Assembly (NCBI GenBank): GCA_935421135.1
Contig: OW285189.1
Span: forward strand, 6,469,072-6,533,071
Length of the DNA stretch: 64,000 nucleotides
Direction: 5' to 3'
Source of the DNA: Bugulina stolonifera
Taxonomy: Eukaryota > Bryozoa > Gymnolaemata > Cheilostomatida > Bugulidae
Below, one piece after another: positions 55,201-64,000 of the stretch (position 1 is the stretch's first letter; each line of letters opens with the position of its first letter). Made by a program: the position numbers and the translations under genes. The notes under the pieces were generated by a model. That model did not search any database and was not told the origin of the DNA. It saw only the letters and a list, made by a program, of their open reading frames with translations.

Positions 55201-57660
55201 GGCCCCAGGTTCAAACCCCAGTCAGAGACTGGTATCTTCATAGATGTGAAACAAGTTTCTGACTGCTCTAAAGATAAAACCCTTGCCTAAAACATTACAC
55301 AATGTACATATAAAAATGGCCAAGTCCCCTAACACTGTAAGAGAAGAAGAGAAGTGTTACTCACTGTAAGAAAACACCCATCTGAGATTATCCTGCTTAG
55401 CCATCCCCAGCATTGGTAACATTGTACCAAGTACAACATTAATAAAGGGAACCATATTGAACGCTACAATGATAGAATATCCATGTTATAAGATGGTGAA
55501 GATAAAGATCTAAATCAATTAATAGAACAGTTGACAACAAACAATCCTGTTCCATGGCTGATATACATAGTACACCATTCAAGTATGCAGTATCTCCAGA
55601 GAGAGCTTAGATGGACTCACCACTAGCTACCGCCAGCTTTCCCAGCGTCTGCACGACGAAGAAGTGAGGCAGGACTCCTGGCTGGAAATGAAGGGTCAAC
55701 TCCTCCATGACCTTGTTAGTGAACTTGTGGCCTGCTGCCACAAGGAGATTACTAGCGGCTGTCTGCCAGTGCGGCACCACTTCCTGTAATATAATGACGT
55801 CATATTAAATCCCACCTATGGCTGTTGTGTCGTTTTCTCGGAGTCAGACCACCAATAGTATACAAAGTCATAGGCCATTTATTAAAGTATGCAACAGACT
55901 GATTTCCATACTTTGCTATACATAGAGCTAAACAATAACCACCTAACCTAGTGATACCATAAACTGCACTTACTTGGGTCAAGGTCCCTATAAAGACATA
56001 CCCACCTTGTATGATGTCATCTCCGAAACAGCTTGTTTAACCACATGCTCAGCAATAGCATCCTCTATTTTCTCCACATTGTCTAACACAATCCGTTCCA
56101 TGATCTTCAATACAGTCACCCTGTGCTCAGTAGACAAGTCCTACAAGACACCAACAACCGCACAAATAGCTTTGCGTTGTGCAATGCCGAGAAAAAGTAG
56201 AAAACAAACCTATTAAGAAGCAAACCACAAACATATTGAATCCGTTGTCTCATTATAGGAGAACGCGATTAAGCATTTTACACTTACCTTCACATTATGA
56301 ACCAAGTAATGCAAGCAGGAGCTGAGTACTAGGTCCACATGTTTACTGCCAAGTGCATACAGTGAGTCACTGATCGCCTGCTGAACTTGTCCATTCTTGT
56401 CATCTGCGTTTCTAATCAAACCCTCCACAAACTCTAATATCAAAAATTTTATTGACAGATTAAAATTATCAATTAATGATTGTAGTAGCCTTTTACAATT
56501 TTAATTTGCGTCAAAATTACCTTAGTTTGCCAACAGCTGCATTAGGATGTTTATACTGTTAACTTTACAACTAAGTTGTTGAGCTATGGACGGTCAGGTA
56601 ACCATTGATGTGAATGCTATTTTTAAGTCTACCCACATCAGTCCCAGAACTATTATAGTTCTGGGCGAATAAAGAATGTGTGCCTCCAATATTTCCAACA
56701 TATGCTTCAGTCTAGCTTTCATAAACCCATAGATAATTTTGTAGCTGTCTAGAAGAACCATAACACATACTGCGCACCAGAAGTCTGTGCAACAGCCTGC
56801 TACAAATTATCTATGAGTTCTCAAAAGCTATACCGAAGCCTCGTTGGCAATATTAGAGGCATGCATTTTTATTCGCTTTTATTAGTGATATTGTGTGTTC
56901 TAGAATGTCATTGGTAGATTAGTCTCCTCCTACTTAATTTTGATCTATAGTCTACTATGGCAAAACTTAAATTGAATTCCCATTGATATCTATTCCCATT
57001 ATTCTCTTGTTCAACATCAAACAATACATGCACTTATTTAAGATACAAGCACTTAGTGCTTAGTCTGTGATGCAAGTCTCACTGCAATATTTGCTCGCAT
57101 GCAACGATCGCTTGAGTTCATGCAGGCGCATGACCTCTGGTGGCACAGGCATTTTGCTGTGATTCCATGAGGAGTTGTGTTTCCTTGCAATAGGCCAAGT
57201 ACCCACACTAATATAGCGGGTGCGGTGGGTAGGGTACTCTTGGGTGGAGGTCGAGAGCATAAGGCTACGACTCCGCCCCAGCTACGACTCTGCCCCAACA
57301 ATGCCGGAGGACCCGGTGCCAAAGTCCTAGCGCTAGGATCACCTGGAACCAAGATCCAGACTGGTAGCATTGTGGCATATACAAATAGTCCCAATTTCCG
57401 ACCCCTAATCTGATTAGAGGACGACAGATCACAGACCTGACGTTTCGTCTTTTGTTATATGATTTGCAAATCTAAATCTAGCCTTTACGGCTTTACCTTA
57501 GCCTTTCCCAATCCCATGCAATCTCAACTCTGTTTTAATCTGACCAATAAATGAGAAGAGTGGGCAAGCTATAAAATTAAAATACATTAAAATATTTAAC
57601 TTGCAGGTTTGACTTACTATCAACTTTCTTTCCAGTTTTTTTGACAGCAATTTCATCCAT
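34212..57660 (-). CDS. MROH1: MROH1-like HEAT-repeat protein
   Basis: A large cytosolic HEAT-repeat (maestro family) protein. Human MROH1 (about 1641 aa) has been linked to lysosomes, but the function is poorly known. Thirty-five exons join in phase (about 1668 aa): 57618–57660, 56288–56433, 56006–56140, 55621–55783, 55365–55463, 54767–54921, 54047–54196, 53702–53873, 53151–53338, 52807–52926, 52310–52420, 51690–51834, 51355–51537, 51126–51181, 50485–50592, 50247–50354, 49997–50131, 49666–49827, 49016–49138, 48736–48815, 47894–48122, 47341–47448, 46787–47035, 46102–46257, 45640–45797, 45272–45434, 44550–44779, 44093–44230, 43864–43978, 40865–41011, 40540–40728, 40033–40188, 35198–35332, 34719–34887, 34212–34294. 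The order of segments agrees with the human protein throughout. Examples are EQLPKLVPGVIALYKKH, AMAHHGYLE, INIALKIRPCFEK, the HYGEFMNDLCK segment, and a C-terminal HEAT repeat (LLRDPDYKVRSKAAEAMSLL). ATG at 57660 gives MDEIAVKKTGKKVD. Confidence 0.93.
35871..39333 (+). CDS. CUB–CUB-like–LDLa single-pass membrane protein (NETO-like layout)
   Basis: Lies entirely within the 40032–35333 intron of MROH1, on the opposite strand. Exons: 35871–35913 (signal-like MWLELLLCITTLYLG), about 36136–36343, 36806–37078, 37594–37730, 38156–38435, 38804–38944, 39155–39333 (TGA). Exons 2–3 form a CUB-type domain (C...GCRVVAWFVGGYDLE...C.DYLMFKDG). Exons 4–5 form a second, diverged CUB-like domain starting ECYRYIGF. 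Exon 6 is an LDL-receptor class A module with six Cys and the acidic motif DCPGGSDE. Exon 7 has a membrane helix (IVTALVALGGCSIFLLTLIL) and a tail of about 30 residues. The order matches NETO1/2 auxiliary subunits, though their tails are longer, and LRP10/12-type receptors are also possible. The exon 1 to exon 2 junction does not fit in phase (1 versus 0), so the true first exon or a small extra exon is unresolved. Confidence 0.75.
36425..36630 (+). repeat. SINE-like insertion with ATT tail
   Basis: A GC-richer block of about 190 bp (…GTGGGTCCGAGACATCAATG…) that stands out from its AT-rich intron and ends in ATTATTATTATTATTA, typical of SINE/LINE tails. A weak B-box-like GGGTCCGAGAC is present. 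The class is uncertain. Confidence 0.45.
37305..37440. repeat. degenerate CACTCCCACTGCTACTAATAG tandem
   Basis: Several diverged copies of a unit of about 35–40 bp (ACTGTCACT, CACTACTACTGACACTCACC) in the intron between the first CUB exon pair and the second CUB-like domain. Confidence 0.75.
39334..40032. other. downstream of the nested gene, inside the MROH1 intron
   Basis: Probable 3' UTR of the CUB/LDLa gene (AATAAA near 39595), then plain intron up to the MROH1 exon at 40033. No other feature seen. Confidence 0.5.
41190..43775. mobile_element. DNA transposon with terminal inverted repeats in an MROH1 intron
   Basis: The left end TGTGACCCCTGCTATCAGAA at about 41193 is mirrored by TTCTGATAGCAGGGGTCACA at about 43747–43766. 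The match continues over about 30 bases with few differences. Both ends abut TA, suggesting a TA target duplication as in Tc1/mariner-like and related families. The 2.55-kb interior holds short minus-strand frames with splice-like edges around 42480–42740 and 42960–43180 that I cannot assign, so any transposase looks decayed. It explains the unusually long MROH1 intron 41012–43863. Confidence 0.65.
41985..42075 (-). repeat. tRNA-like repeat, reverse orientation
   Basis: On minus it reads an A-box-like TGAGGTAATGGTTAAGC and a B-box-like AGAGTTCAAATCTA at tRNA spacing. It is inside the TIR element and is probably a SINE remnant. Confidence 0.45.
43785..43834. repeat. perfect 16-bp-arm hairpin
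   Basis: CTTTGATTGAATGACA and its exact inverse flank a 14-base loop, just outside the right end of the TIR element and about 30 bases from the MROH1 exon at 43864. It may be the remnant of a small fold-back element or an excision scar. Confidence 0.7.
44340..44440. repeat. 20-bp tandem (GAGGCTATACAGCGGAACAT)
   Basis: Four to five copies in the MROH1 intron between the exons at 44550–44779 and 44093–44230. Confidence 0.85.
44925..45000 (-). repeat. tRNA-like repeat, reverse orientation
   Basis: On minus it carries a clear B-box (AGGTTCAAACCCC) with a plausible but weak A-box about 40 bases earlier. Probably a SINE head in an MROH1 intron. Confidence 0.45.
46640..46786. repeat. about 36-bp tandem array starting at an MROH1 splice donor
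   Basis: On the gene strand the exon at 46787–47035 ends AAG and the intron opens GTATGTGATGTATGGCTC. Three further copies of that intron start (GTGTGTGATG, GTATGTGATG, TTATGTGATG) follow at about 35–36-base spacing, each ending CTATTCTAT or similar. Confidence 0.9.
48273..48611. mobile_element. TIR-bounded MITE in an MROH1 intron
   Basis: Ends TAAAGGCTCGGCTACGCGAG and its inverse CTCGTGGAGCCGAGCCTTTA with few mismatches. The layout suits a TA duplication. The interior is GC-richer than its surroundings (…TTCGGCCTTCGG…, …TTCGCCGAAG…) and has no long reading frame. Family uncertain (mariner-like or Harbinger-like). Confidence 0.7.
49564..49665. repeat. 30-bp tandem array copying an MROH1 splice donor
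   Basis: On the gene strand the exon end reads CCAATCAGAAG followed by intron GTAAGTTAG. Three more copies read CCAATCAGGGG; the first two are followed by GTAAGTTAG and the last by GTAAAATTT. The array therefore repeats the exon–intron boundary itself. Confidence 0.93.
50695..51125. repeat. 26-bp minisatellite, about 16 copies, copying an MROH1 splice donor
   Basis: On the gene strand the exon at 51126–51181 ends TTACAT and the intron begins GTAAGTAT. Each downstream unit contains TACATGTAAGTATG followed by TTACCGTGTG, so nearly every repeat carries a copy of the donor. A TATAATGAGA variant unit recurs at about 50745, 50985 and 51112. Confidence 0.93.
55020..55272. repeat. inverted pair of tRNA-like SINE fragments
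   Basis: Arms of about 90–100 bp. The left arm on minus reads A-box TAGTGTAGTGGTAGCATG and B-box GGGTTCAAACCCC. The right arm on plus repeats GTGCTAGGCGATTAGGTGCC and AGGTTCAAACCCC. Outer parts (GAGCAGTCAGAGA / CTGACTGCTC) also pair. It could fold into a long hairpin within the MROH1 intron. Confidence 0.7.
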
Positions 57661-60313
57661 GACCATTGATTGATTGGATTGGATTGATCTTCACAATCTT
57701 CAACAAACTCAAACTCAACTGCAGCGAGCTTCACTTGACACTTGCGACTTGAATGTGATTCAAATTCAACTTTAGGTAGCTATATATTCTCCTTGGAAGA
57801 CCATCTTGTCATAATAATCATATGCAAAAATATAATATAATTGTTGATGGGTATCCCAGTAGCGTTTATTAATATGAGCAGTATTTCATTACAATAATTG
57901 ACAGCAGTATGTTTTGGATCAGATAGAAAATTTTTAGTCACGTGAAGCCTGTAACCAAAGATGTGGGATAAGAAACGTTGCGTGTGATGGGTTATCTGTC
58001 TCGATAATGCTTGTTTTGGGTTTTGCCTAACAACTATGTCAAGGTAAATATTATTAGCTATAAATTAGAAACTGGAACCAACTTTTGATACGGGTCACTA
58101 AATGCCCACTCTGTATATCAATTCCAGTTCTCGGCTTTAACTTTAGTCTATAATCTTCATTCACTGAAATATTCCTGTTTCTATCACTGAAAAATACTTC
58201 AGTATCGTATGAGTATATTTTCAGTCGTTTTATGTTTTTTACTTTACTGCTTTCAGTGAACATAACGTTTTAGAGCCAATACTGATTATAGAAAATTTTT
58301 GGCATGAAATGGACTTGCAAAATAATTGAGCAGTAGGATAAAAAACTCAAATGAAAAGTAAATATATAAAACATATTAATTTACATGTAAATGGTATATT
58401 AATAATTAAATTAAAATAAAATAATTCTTTTTATTATTGTTATAGTAATTAATATATTTTAATTTTAGTATATATATTATAATAATGCAAGAATAATATG
58501 TCATTCTCTAAACTAGATTGTTTTTCCAAGTATTAACGCACACATGTGCAGTTTTAGTAGGCAGATTTTAAAATGAAAAAGATAATATTATTTTTATTTT
58601 TTTTTTGTTATTAATTATAGCCCTATCCTACTTTTATATACCCTAATAGTATAGTCCTATCCATGTCATATCCCACTTTTGTACACTGTGATAGTATAGC
58701 CCTATCCCACTTTTATGCACCAGTCACCATGATAGTTACTTGAGTGCACTCGTAAACTACCAGGTGGTATAAAAACCAAGTCCCTCATTTGAGACAGTGG
58801 CATAGCAAGAATTCTGGCATGTGACCATTCTCTATCAAATTTGGTCGTGGGTGCATCAGAATCCTACTGCTGCCACCAATGTCATAGATTTTCCTCTGGG
58901 GTCCTGTGGTCATGGATCGCCAACCTGAAGCACTCTGCTTAGCATGTGACTGGAGCTGCTATCTTTGCTGCCAACTCAGCAAGCTCAAGAAATGAAGCTT
59001 CAATAACTGGGTGTATAGCGACGATCAGCTTACACACTCATCTCGACAGTTCCACCACATTTGTGGCAGCGGTGAGATGCTGATGAACCTTCGTCTTGAT
59101 GTGGTGGGGAGAGCGTGATGGAACCGTCCAGCCATGTCTGTGGTCTAATTTGGGCTATGCATATGGGTGAAGCTTCCTTTTATGGGAGTCACCAAGGTGC
59201 AGAGATGTTTGCAAGTTTTGTTTTGGAGATTCAAGTTGCCATGGCCAACTCTTAGTTGTGACTCTTTAAGTTACAAGTCAATTTTTATTAATGATTAATC
59301 AAAACTTCCAAGTTACAAGTTAAATCTCTAGGCCTACATGTCCTCAGAAGCTCAAGTTTTTATCGAAATATCTTGTAACTAAATTGTACCAGAAGTTCAA
59401 ATTTCAAAGCAAAATGCCACTATTTTGGTGTTAAATGTGTTATAATTTCATTAATTTTGATTGTGGTTATTTCCATTCGTTGTAATTCTCAGCTTCCTAC
59501 TGAAAACTCGAGTTCTAGAATATTTCAACATAATGATGTGTGAGTAAAGGTTCTTTGGACATAGTAGCATTAAATCGCAATTCAAGTTACAATCTGTTGA
59601 TATCTTTGAGTCATGAATCCTTCTAAAGAGCCATCTCTAGTGAGAGTATTCAACTCGAGAGTGGGATCTCTGTTGTGGTGACAATGATGGTGGTGGCTTC
59701 AGTCACATGCTAGGCGGAGTGCCCAAGGTTGGCGGTTCGAGACCGCATTGCTCCCAGGGAAAATTCACAGTAATAATAATAATCTATAACCCTAGATCAT
59801 GGTTAAAATTATGATTATGTATTTAAAACATGGCATTTAATGTTAAAATGTTAATAATTATTTTATTTCTCTTATATTTTTACTATTTAGATATATTAAT
59901 TAGTTTTACATCTAAAATAAAAAACGAAAGTTTAAAGTACAACTAAACTTTTTGAATTTTAAATTTAAATAAGAAATTTAGTAGATTTATTATAAAAAAA
60001 TAATTTACCCAGCGTCTAGTAGGCATAGGTATATGTATAATAATTATTATATAAATATTCAATTGTTATCATTATATACAATATGTATGTTGTAATTTTT
60101 AGATTATCACACAGTGTAAACCAATTCACTCGAAGTCATCTAAGTATCAAAATATTTGGTTTCCAAAATTGTTTCTTATTATCATAATTATGCAACATGT
60201 GACCCATTAGTCAGGTGATACTTGGTGATTGATCACATGACTGATTGTCTTAGATTATTCATCTTTTTACATTCATGACTAAAGAACGGTATTAATTGTA
60301 GGAAGTTGTTAAA
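57661..60313. promoter_or_regulatory. divergent MROH1/UBA3 spacer
   Basis: Start codons of MROH1 (minus) and UBA3 (plus) are 2.65 kb apart, so both promoters lie here. Contents include a very AT-rich stretch (58300–58650) and GC-richer unassigned sequence at 58800–59170. At 59700–59765 there is a block with a B-box-like GGTTCGAGACC followed by an AATAATAAT tail (possible SINE). I see no conserved coding frame. Confidence 0.45.
58615..58735. repeat. tandem repeat (AGCCCTATCCTACTTTTAT...)
   Basis: About three diverged copies of a unit of about 35–55 bp containing CCTATCC and CACTTTT, in the MROH1–UBA3 spacer. Confidence 0.65.
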
Positions 60314-63300
60314 ATGTCGAGACGCTGGAGTCACATCAGGAAACTTTTGGAGAGAAATTCTCCCTTTGTTCACCCGGAGTTTGAAGCCTCATCAGAAACC
60401 TTAGGCTTCTTACAGAACAACATTAAAGTGTTAGTCATTGGTGCTGGTGGCTTGGGTTGTGAACTGTTAAAGGGTTTGGTAAGTAGAAATGAACTTGAAT
60501 TATGTGGAGCTACCTATTTTAAAGTGAATATAGGGAAGGTAGCCCTTGCTACGCTTGGTAGAATATATGTCCATGTAATAATATAGCCATTAACTGTTGT
60601 TGATGTGATTTGTATTTTGTTCCAAGTCATGTGTTTTCCAGTGATTTGACTAGCCAATGGTAGGTATAAACATCAGGGTATTATTTTGTAGGCTCTAACT
60701 GGTTTTACAGACCTCACCGTTGTAGATATGGACACTATTGACCTTTCTAATCTTAATCGTCAGTTTCTCTTCAGGTATGGCACTGTGTCTCAAGTCTAAT
60801 GTATCATCATTTAATGAAACTGTCTATTTAGTTATTAGTAATCTGGAAAAATTAAACACTCGTGATCTGCCTTATTCCTTTATTACATGATCCAGTATCC
60901 AACATTGATTCAATCTACTGTTGTAATGTATTGTAGGAAGACAGATGTAGGGAAGGCAAAGGCCGATGTTGCTGCATCATTTATCAACAAGAGAGTGAAA
61001 GGTTGCAAAGTAACAGCCTACTGTCAGAGAATAGAAGACTTTGACGAGACATTCTACAAGCAGTTTCACATCGTAGTCTGTGGACTCGATTCGATTGTGG
61101 CACGAAGATGGATGAATAGTATGTTAGTAGGCATGTTACAATATAGTGATAAGGGTGAGCTAATACCTACGAGCATAGTACCACTTATAGATGGAGGAAC
61201 GGAGGGTTTCAAAGGAAATGTTAGAGTTATCTTACCTGGTATGACAGCTTGTATTGAGTGTACATTAGATCTCTATCCACCTCAGGTTAGTCCAGTATAT
61301 ATACATAGCATACATATTTGAAATATTATATTCTTGTGGTAAGATGACAGTCAGTTCTATGTGTAAATCAGTGTATTATTTATGATTGCAGTCAAACCAT
61401 GCCAATCACTAGGTATGGCACCCTGTGTGTATGCTACTAGTAGATTTTAGTCTATATAATCATAGTTAGATTTGAATATCGATATGAATAGACTAAAACC
61501 AATCTTTATAATTATAAAAATGAAATTATTCTTATAATAAAATATAGAGGACAACGCTTTATTAGTGTCAAAATTCTTCTTTTACCATGTTCATAAAAAC
61601 ATTGTTTACTTGCATGTATGCTGATATCTCCTGTTCGCTTGTCTACACCTCTACTATATAGTCTGAATACGTTACATGTGTGTTATATGCAGGTAAATTT
61701 CCCTATGTGTACAATAGCACATACACCAAGACTACCGGCCCACTGTGTGGAATATGTGAAGCTTCTCTTATGGCCCCAGGAGAGCCCATTTGGGGCAGGG
61801 GTCAATATAGACGGTGATGATCCGCGTCACATCCAATGGATTCTGGAGAAGGCGGAGAAAAGAGCAAAAGAGTTTAATATCACAGGAGTGACATACCGTC
61901 TCACTCAAGGGGTGGTGAAGAGAATTATACCAGCGGTGGCATCTACTAATGCTGTCATAGCTGCAGCTTGTGTCACAGAAGTGTTCAAACTGGCTACAAA
62001 GTATGTATCTGCTAGATACGTCTGCACATTTTGATCTGTTCTATTTATAAACTTCCTAAAATGTAACATCTAACAGCGTTAGGTGCAGCCGCCATGTTGT
62101 CTATATTTTGAAATGGTAGTTATGCTGTCTCTTCAGTGTGTGTGGAACATGCACTGATTCAATGGACAGAGGGACCAGCAATATTGGTGGCTGCTAACCA
62201 CTGTCTGGTCAGTGTACTAAGCATGCTCCAGTAGGCAATGGGGTCAAAAGTTCAACATGTTGATTAAGCATCAAACAGCATCTGCTGCATGTTTTATAGC
62301 TGCAGAATGCCTCTGAATAATTACCTGAACTTCAATGATGTCTCTGGGGTTTACACTTATTCATTTGAAGCTGAGAGAAAGCCTGATTGCCTAGTCTGTT
62401 CCAACAAACCAGTTATTCTAGAATTCAAAGAGCAGAGCTTGCTGAGTGAGGTTGTAGACCATCTGGTCAATAGTCCAACTTAGTAAGTTTGCAGTATATA
62501 CTCCACTATACATTGCATAATAATAGTAATGTAAGTACGTAGCATATACTCTACTGTAAATATGCAATACTACCATTATCTACTATAAGTATGTAGTATA
62601 TTATACAACGTATCTGCTGTAAGTATGCAGTACATATCTACTAGAAGTATGTAGTGTGTATGTATACAGTTAGTACATGTATGTAGTATATACCTGTTGT
62701 AAGTATGTAGCACATATTTATATATATTACATAGTTGTTATTTGCAGTACGTATACATGTATATGTCGACTATACACAATGCCTGTATACTAAGGTATAT
62801 TGTACATGTACATATGCAGTGCTTGTACATACAAATGTACATGTACATTTGTATGTACAAGCACTGCATATGTACAAGATATCTTAGTATACAGGCATTG
62901 TGTATATTCGACATATACATGTAGATGTATACGTACTGCAAATAACTACTATATAATATATACAAATATGTACAATGTAATATACAGTGTAATAGCGCAT
63001 AAGTCATAGTCGTATAGACATCATTGTGCTTTTGTAGTCAAATGAAAGCACCAGCCATATTAACAGTTATAGATGGCAAGAATAAAACTCTCTACATGCA
63101 GTCTGTACCTTCACTTAAGGAAGCCACTAAGCCAAATCTCAAGAAAACCCTAACAGGTATCTAAGGTCACTGTAAGGTCATCCTATCATTGCTGTCAGTT
63201 GTGTATATACATGTATAACATGTATTATTTCATGATTTGAGACATCGCGTGCTACTAGGTGTGTATACCTCTATGCACCTGATATACATGTATATCTATA

Positions 63301-63826
63301 TGAAGACATAGAATGTTTGTAGCAACACTAAGTACTGGTTGAACTCTCAATTGTGGTCTGCATAAACCACAAGACGTGAAGTGAGCCTATCATAGACTAG
63401 ATGAGTTTTTTCTGGCAATCTTTTGGGTTGCGTAACTCTTAGTATATTTTATTCCTCCTTACATACATGTAGTATTATTGGTAGATCTGAGTCAGCAGTG
63501 CTGACCTTGCTTTCCTTTTCAAAGCTATCTTACCATGTGTTGTAATACAATGTAGTAGTAAGCAACTGGATACTTGACACCAGCTATACATGTACATGTA
63601 TCGGTATATTATACATAATACTACTGTTCAATAGTTGTCCTCTCTTTGTAAATTATTAAAGGTCAGATAACTCCCTCCTTTCTGTGACCTCTATTAAAAA
63701 TCATGCTGCTTTGTAGAATTGGGAATTACCTCCTCACAACAAATATTAGTTACTGATGTTACGAGTGCAAAGCCTCTTACCTTCTGCCTAAAGTTATCAA
63801 ATGATGTAGCAGATATTGATAGCTGA
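60314..63826 (+). CDS. UBA3: NEDD8-activating enzyme E1 catalytic subunit
   Basis: UBA3 pairs with NAE1 to adenylate NEDD8, hold it as a thioester and pass it to UBC12 for cullin neddylation. Seven exons join in phase: 60314–60478, 60692–60774, 60937–61285, 61693–62000, 62300–62482, 63038–63156, 63717–63826 (TGA). The product is about 438 aa (human about 463). The ATP-binding loop GAGGLG is at 43–48, followed by [16 protein letters not shown]. Zinc-ligand cysteines are ACIEC (188, 191) and CLVC (332, 335). The catalytic cysteine is C205 in [33 protein letters not shown] is the conserved core. The C-terminal ubiquitin-fold E2-binding domain spans the last two exons. The start used gives [14 protein letters not shown], about 30 residues shorter than human. 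An acceptor-like TTGTAG directly upstream (60296–60301) leaves room for another 5' coding exon. Confidence 0.96.
62738..62945. mobile_element. 208-bp near-perfect palindrome in a UBA3 intron
   Basis: Arms of about 100 bp begin TTATTTGCAGTACGTATACA and mirror to CGTACTGCAAATAA, centred near 62842 on ACATGTACATGT. The few mismatches and small arm-length differences suggest a recent fold-back element. The flanks are TA-rich with no clear target duplication. Spurious frames on both strands come from the symmetry. Confidence 0.85.
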
Positions 63827-64000
63827 GGTTCTTCAGAACAGAATATTTAATATTGGAAAGGTACGTTCATAGTGCACCCTTAGTATTTGAAGTCAAATAT
63901 AGCGGAGAGAAAGGTATGAAACTTATGCTTAAAACGTCTCTGACCGCCCACACAAGTTAGATAGTTTCTGGAGTAACTGAAGTCTACCGACCAGAATCAT
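63827..64000. other. UBA3 3' flank
   Basis: Probable UBA3 3' UTR and flank. AATATT-type motifs appear at about 63841–63853 but no canonical AATAAA. No other feature seen. Confidence 0.4.

Noticed and set aside
57053..57394. GC-rich open frames on both strands in the first MROH1 intron
   Set aside because: No start, splice or homology support. Probably a degenerate repeat block.
62738..63009. Open frames on both strands in a UBA3 intron
   Set aside because: Mirror-image products of the palindrome.
1..64000. CRISPR arrays, bacterial operons, rRNA genes or viral genes
   Set aside because: Tandem arrays lack spacer structure, genes are intron-rich, and no rRNA or viral protein signature was seen.

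Overview
This is eukaryotic, animal DNA. Genes are split into many short coding exons with GT–AG introns. The DNA is AT-rich and full of minisatellites, fold-back elements and tRNA-derived repeats. The gene content (EVC, EVC2/limbin, MROH1, UBA3 and a CUB/LDLa receptor) is metazoan. Protein lengths, intron sizes and many copies of the palindrome TACATGTA point to an invertebrate. An early-branching marine animal such as a sponge is plausible, but that assignment is an inference and not proven by the sequence.

Layout from left to right. (1) 825–1772, plus strand: the 3' end of an unrecognised gene. (2) 2663–22519, minus strand: an EVC2/limbin homologue with 30 coding exons and about 1733 aa, made of a large ectodomain, one membrane helix and a long coiled coil. 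(3) 22520–25778: the divergent spacer, carrying hAT-like inverted-repeat elements and a tRNA-like repeat. (4) 25779–33207, plus strand: an EVC homologue with 18 coding exons and about 895 aa. (5) 34212–57660, minus strand: an MROH1 HEAT-repeat protein with 35 coding exons and about 1668 aa. (6) 35871–39333, plus strand: a CUB–CUB-like–LDLa membrane protein nested in an MROH1 intron. (7) 57661–60313: the divergent spacer between MROH1 and UBA3. (8) 60314–63826, plus strand: UBA3, the NEDD8-activating enzyme catalytic subunit, with 7 coding exons and about 438 aa.

Exon models were built by hand from frame continuity, AG/GT signals and matched intron phases. For EVC2, EVC, MROH1 and UBA3 the phases chain through every junction and the coding sums are whole codons. 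Individual edges could still be off by a few bases.

The most notable points are as follows. EVC2 and EVC lie head-to-head, as in vertebrates where the two proteins form one complex at the cilium base. Several introns carry minisatellites whose repeat unit copies the adjoining 5' splice site. In addition, mobile-element remnants occupy introns and both divergent promoter regions.
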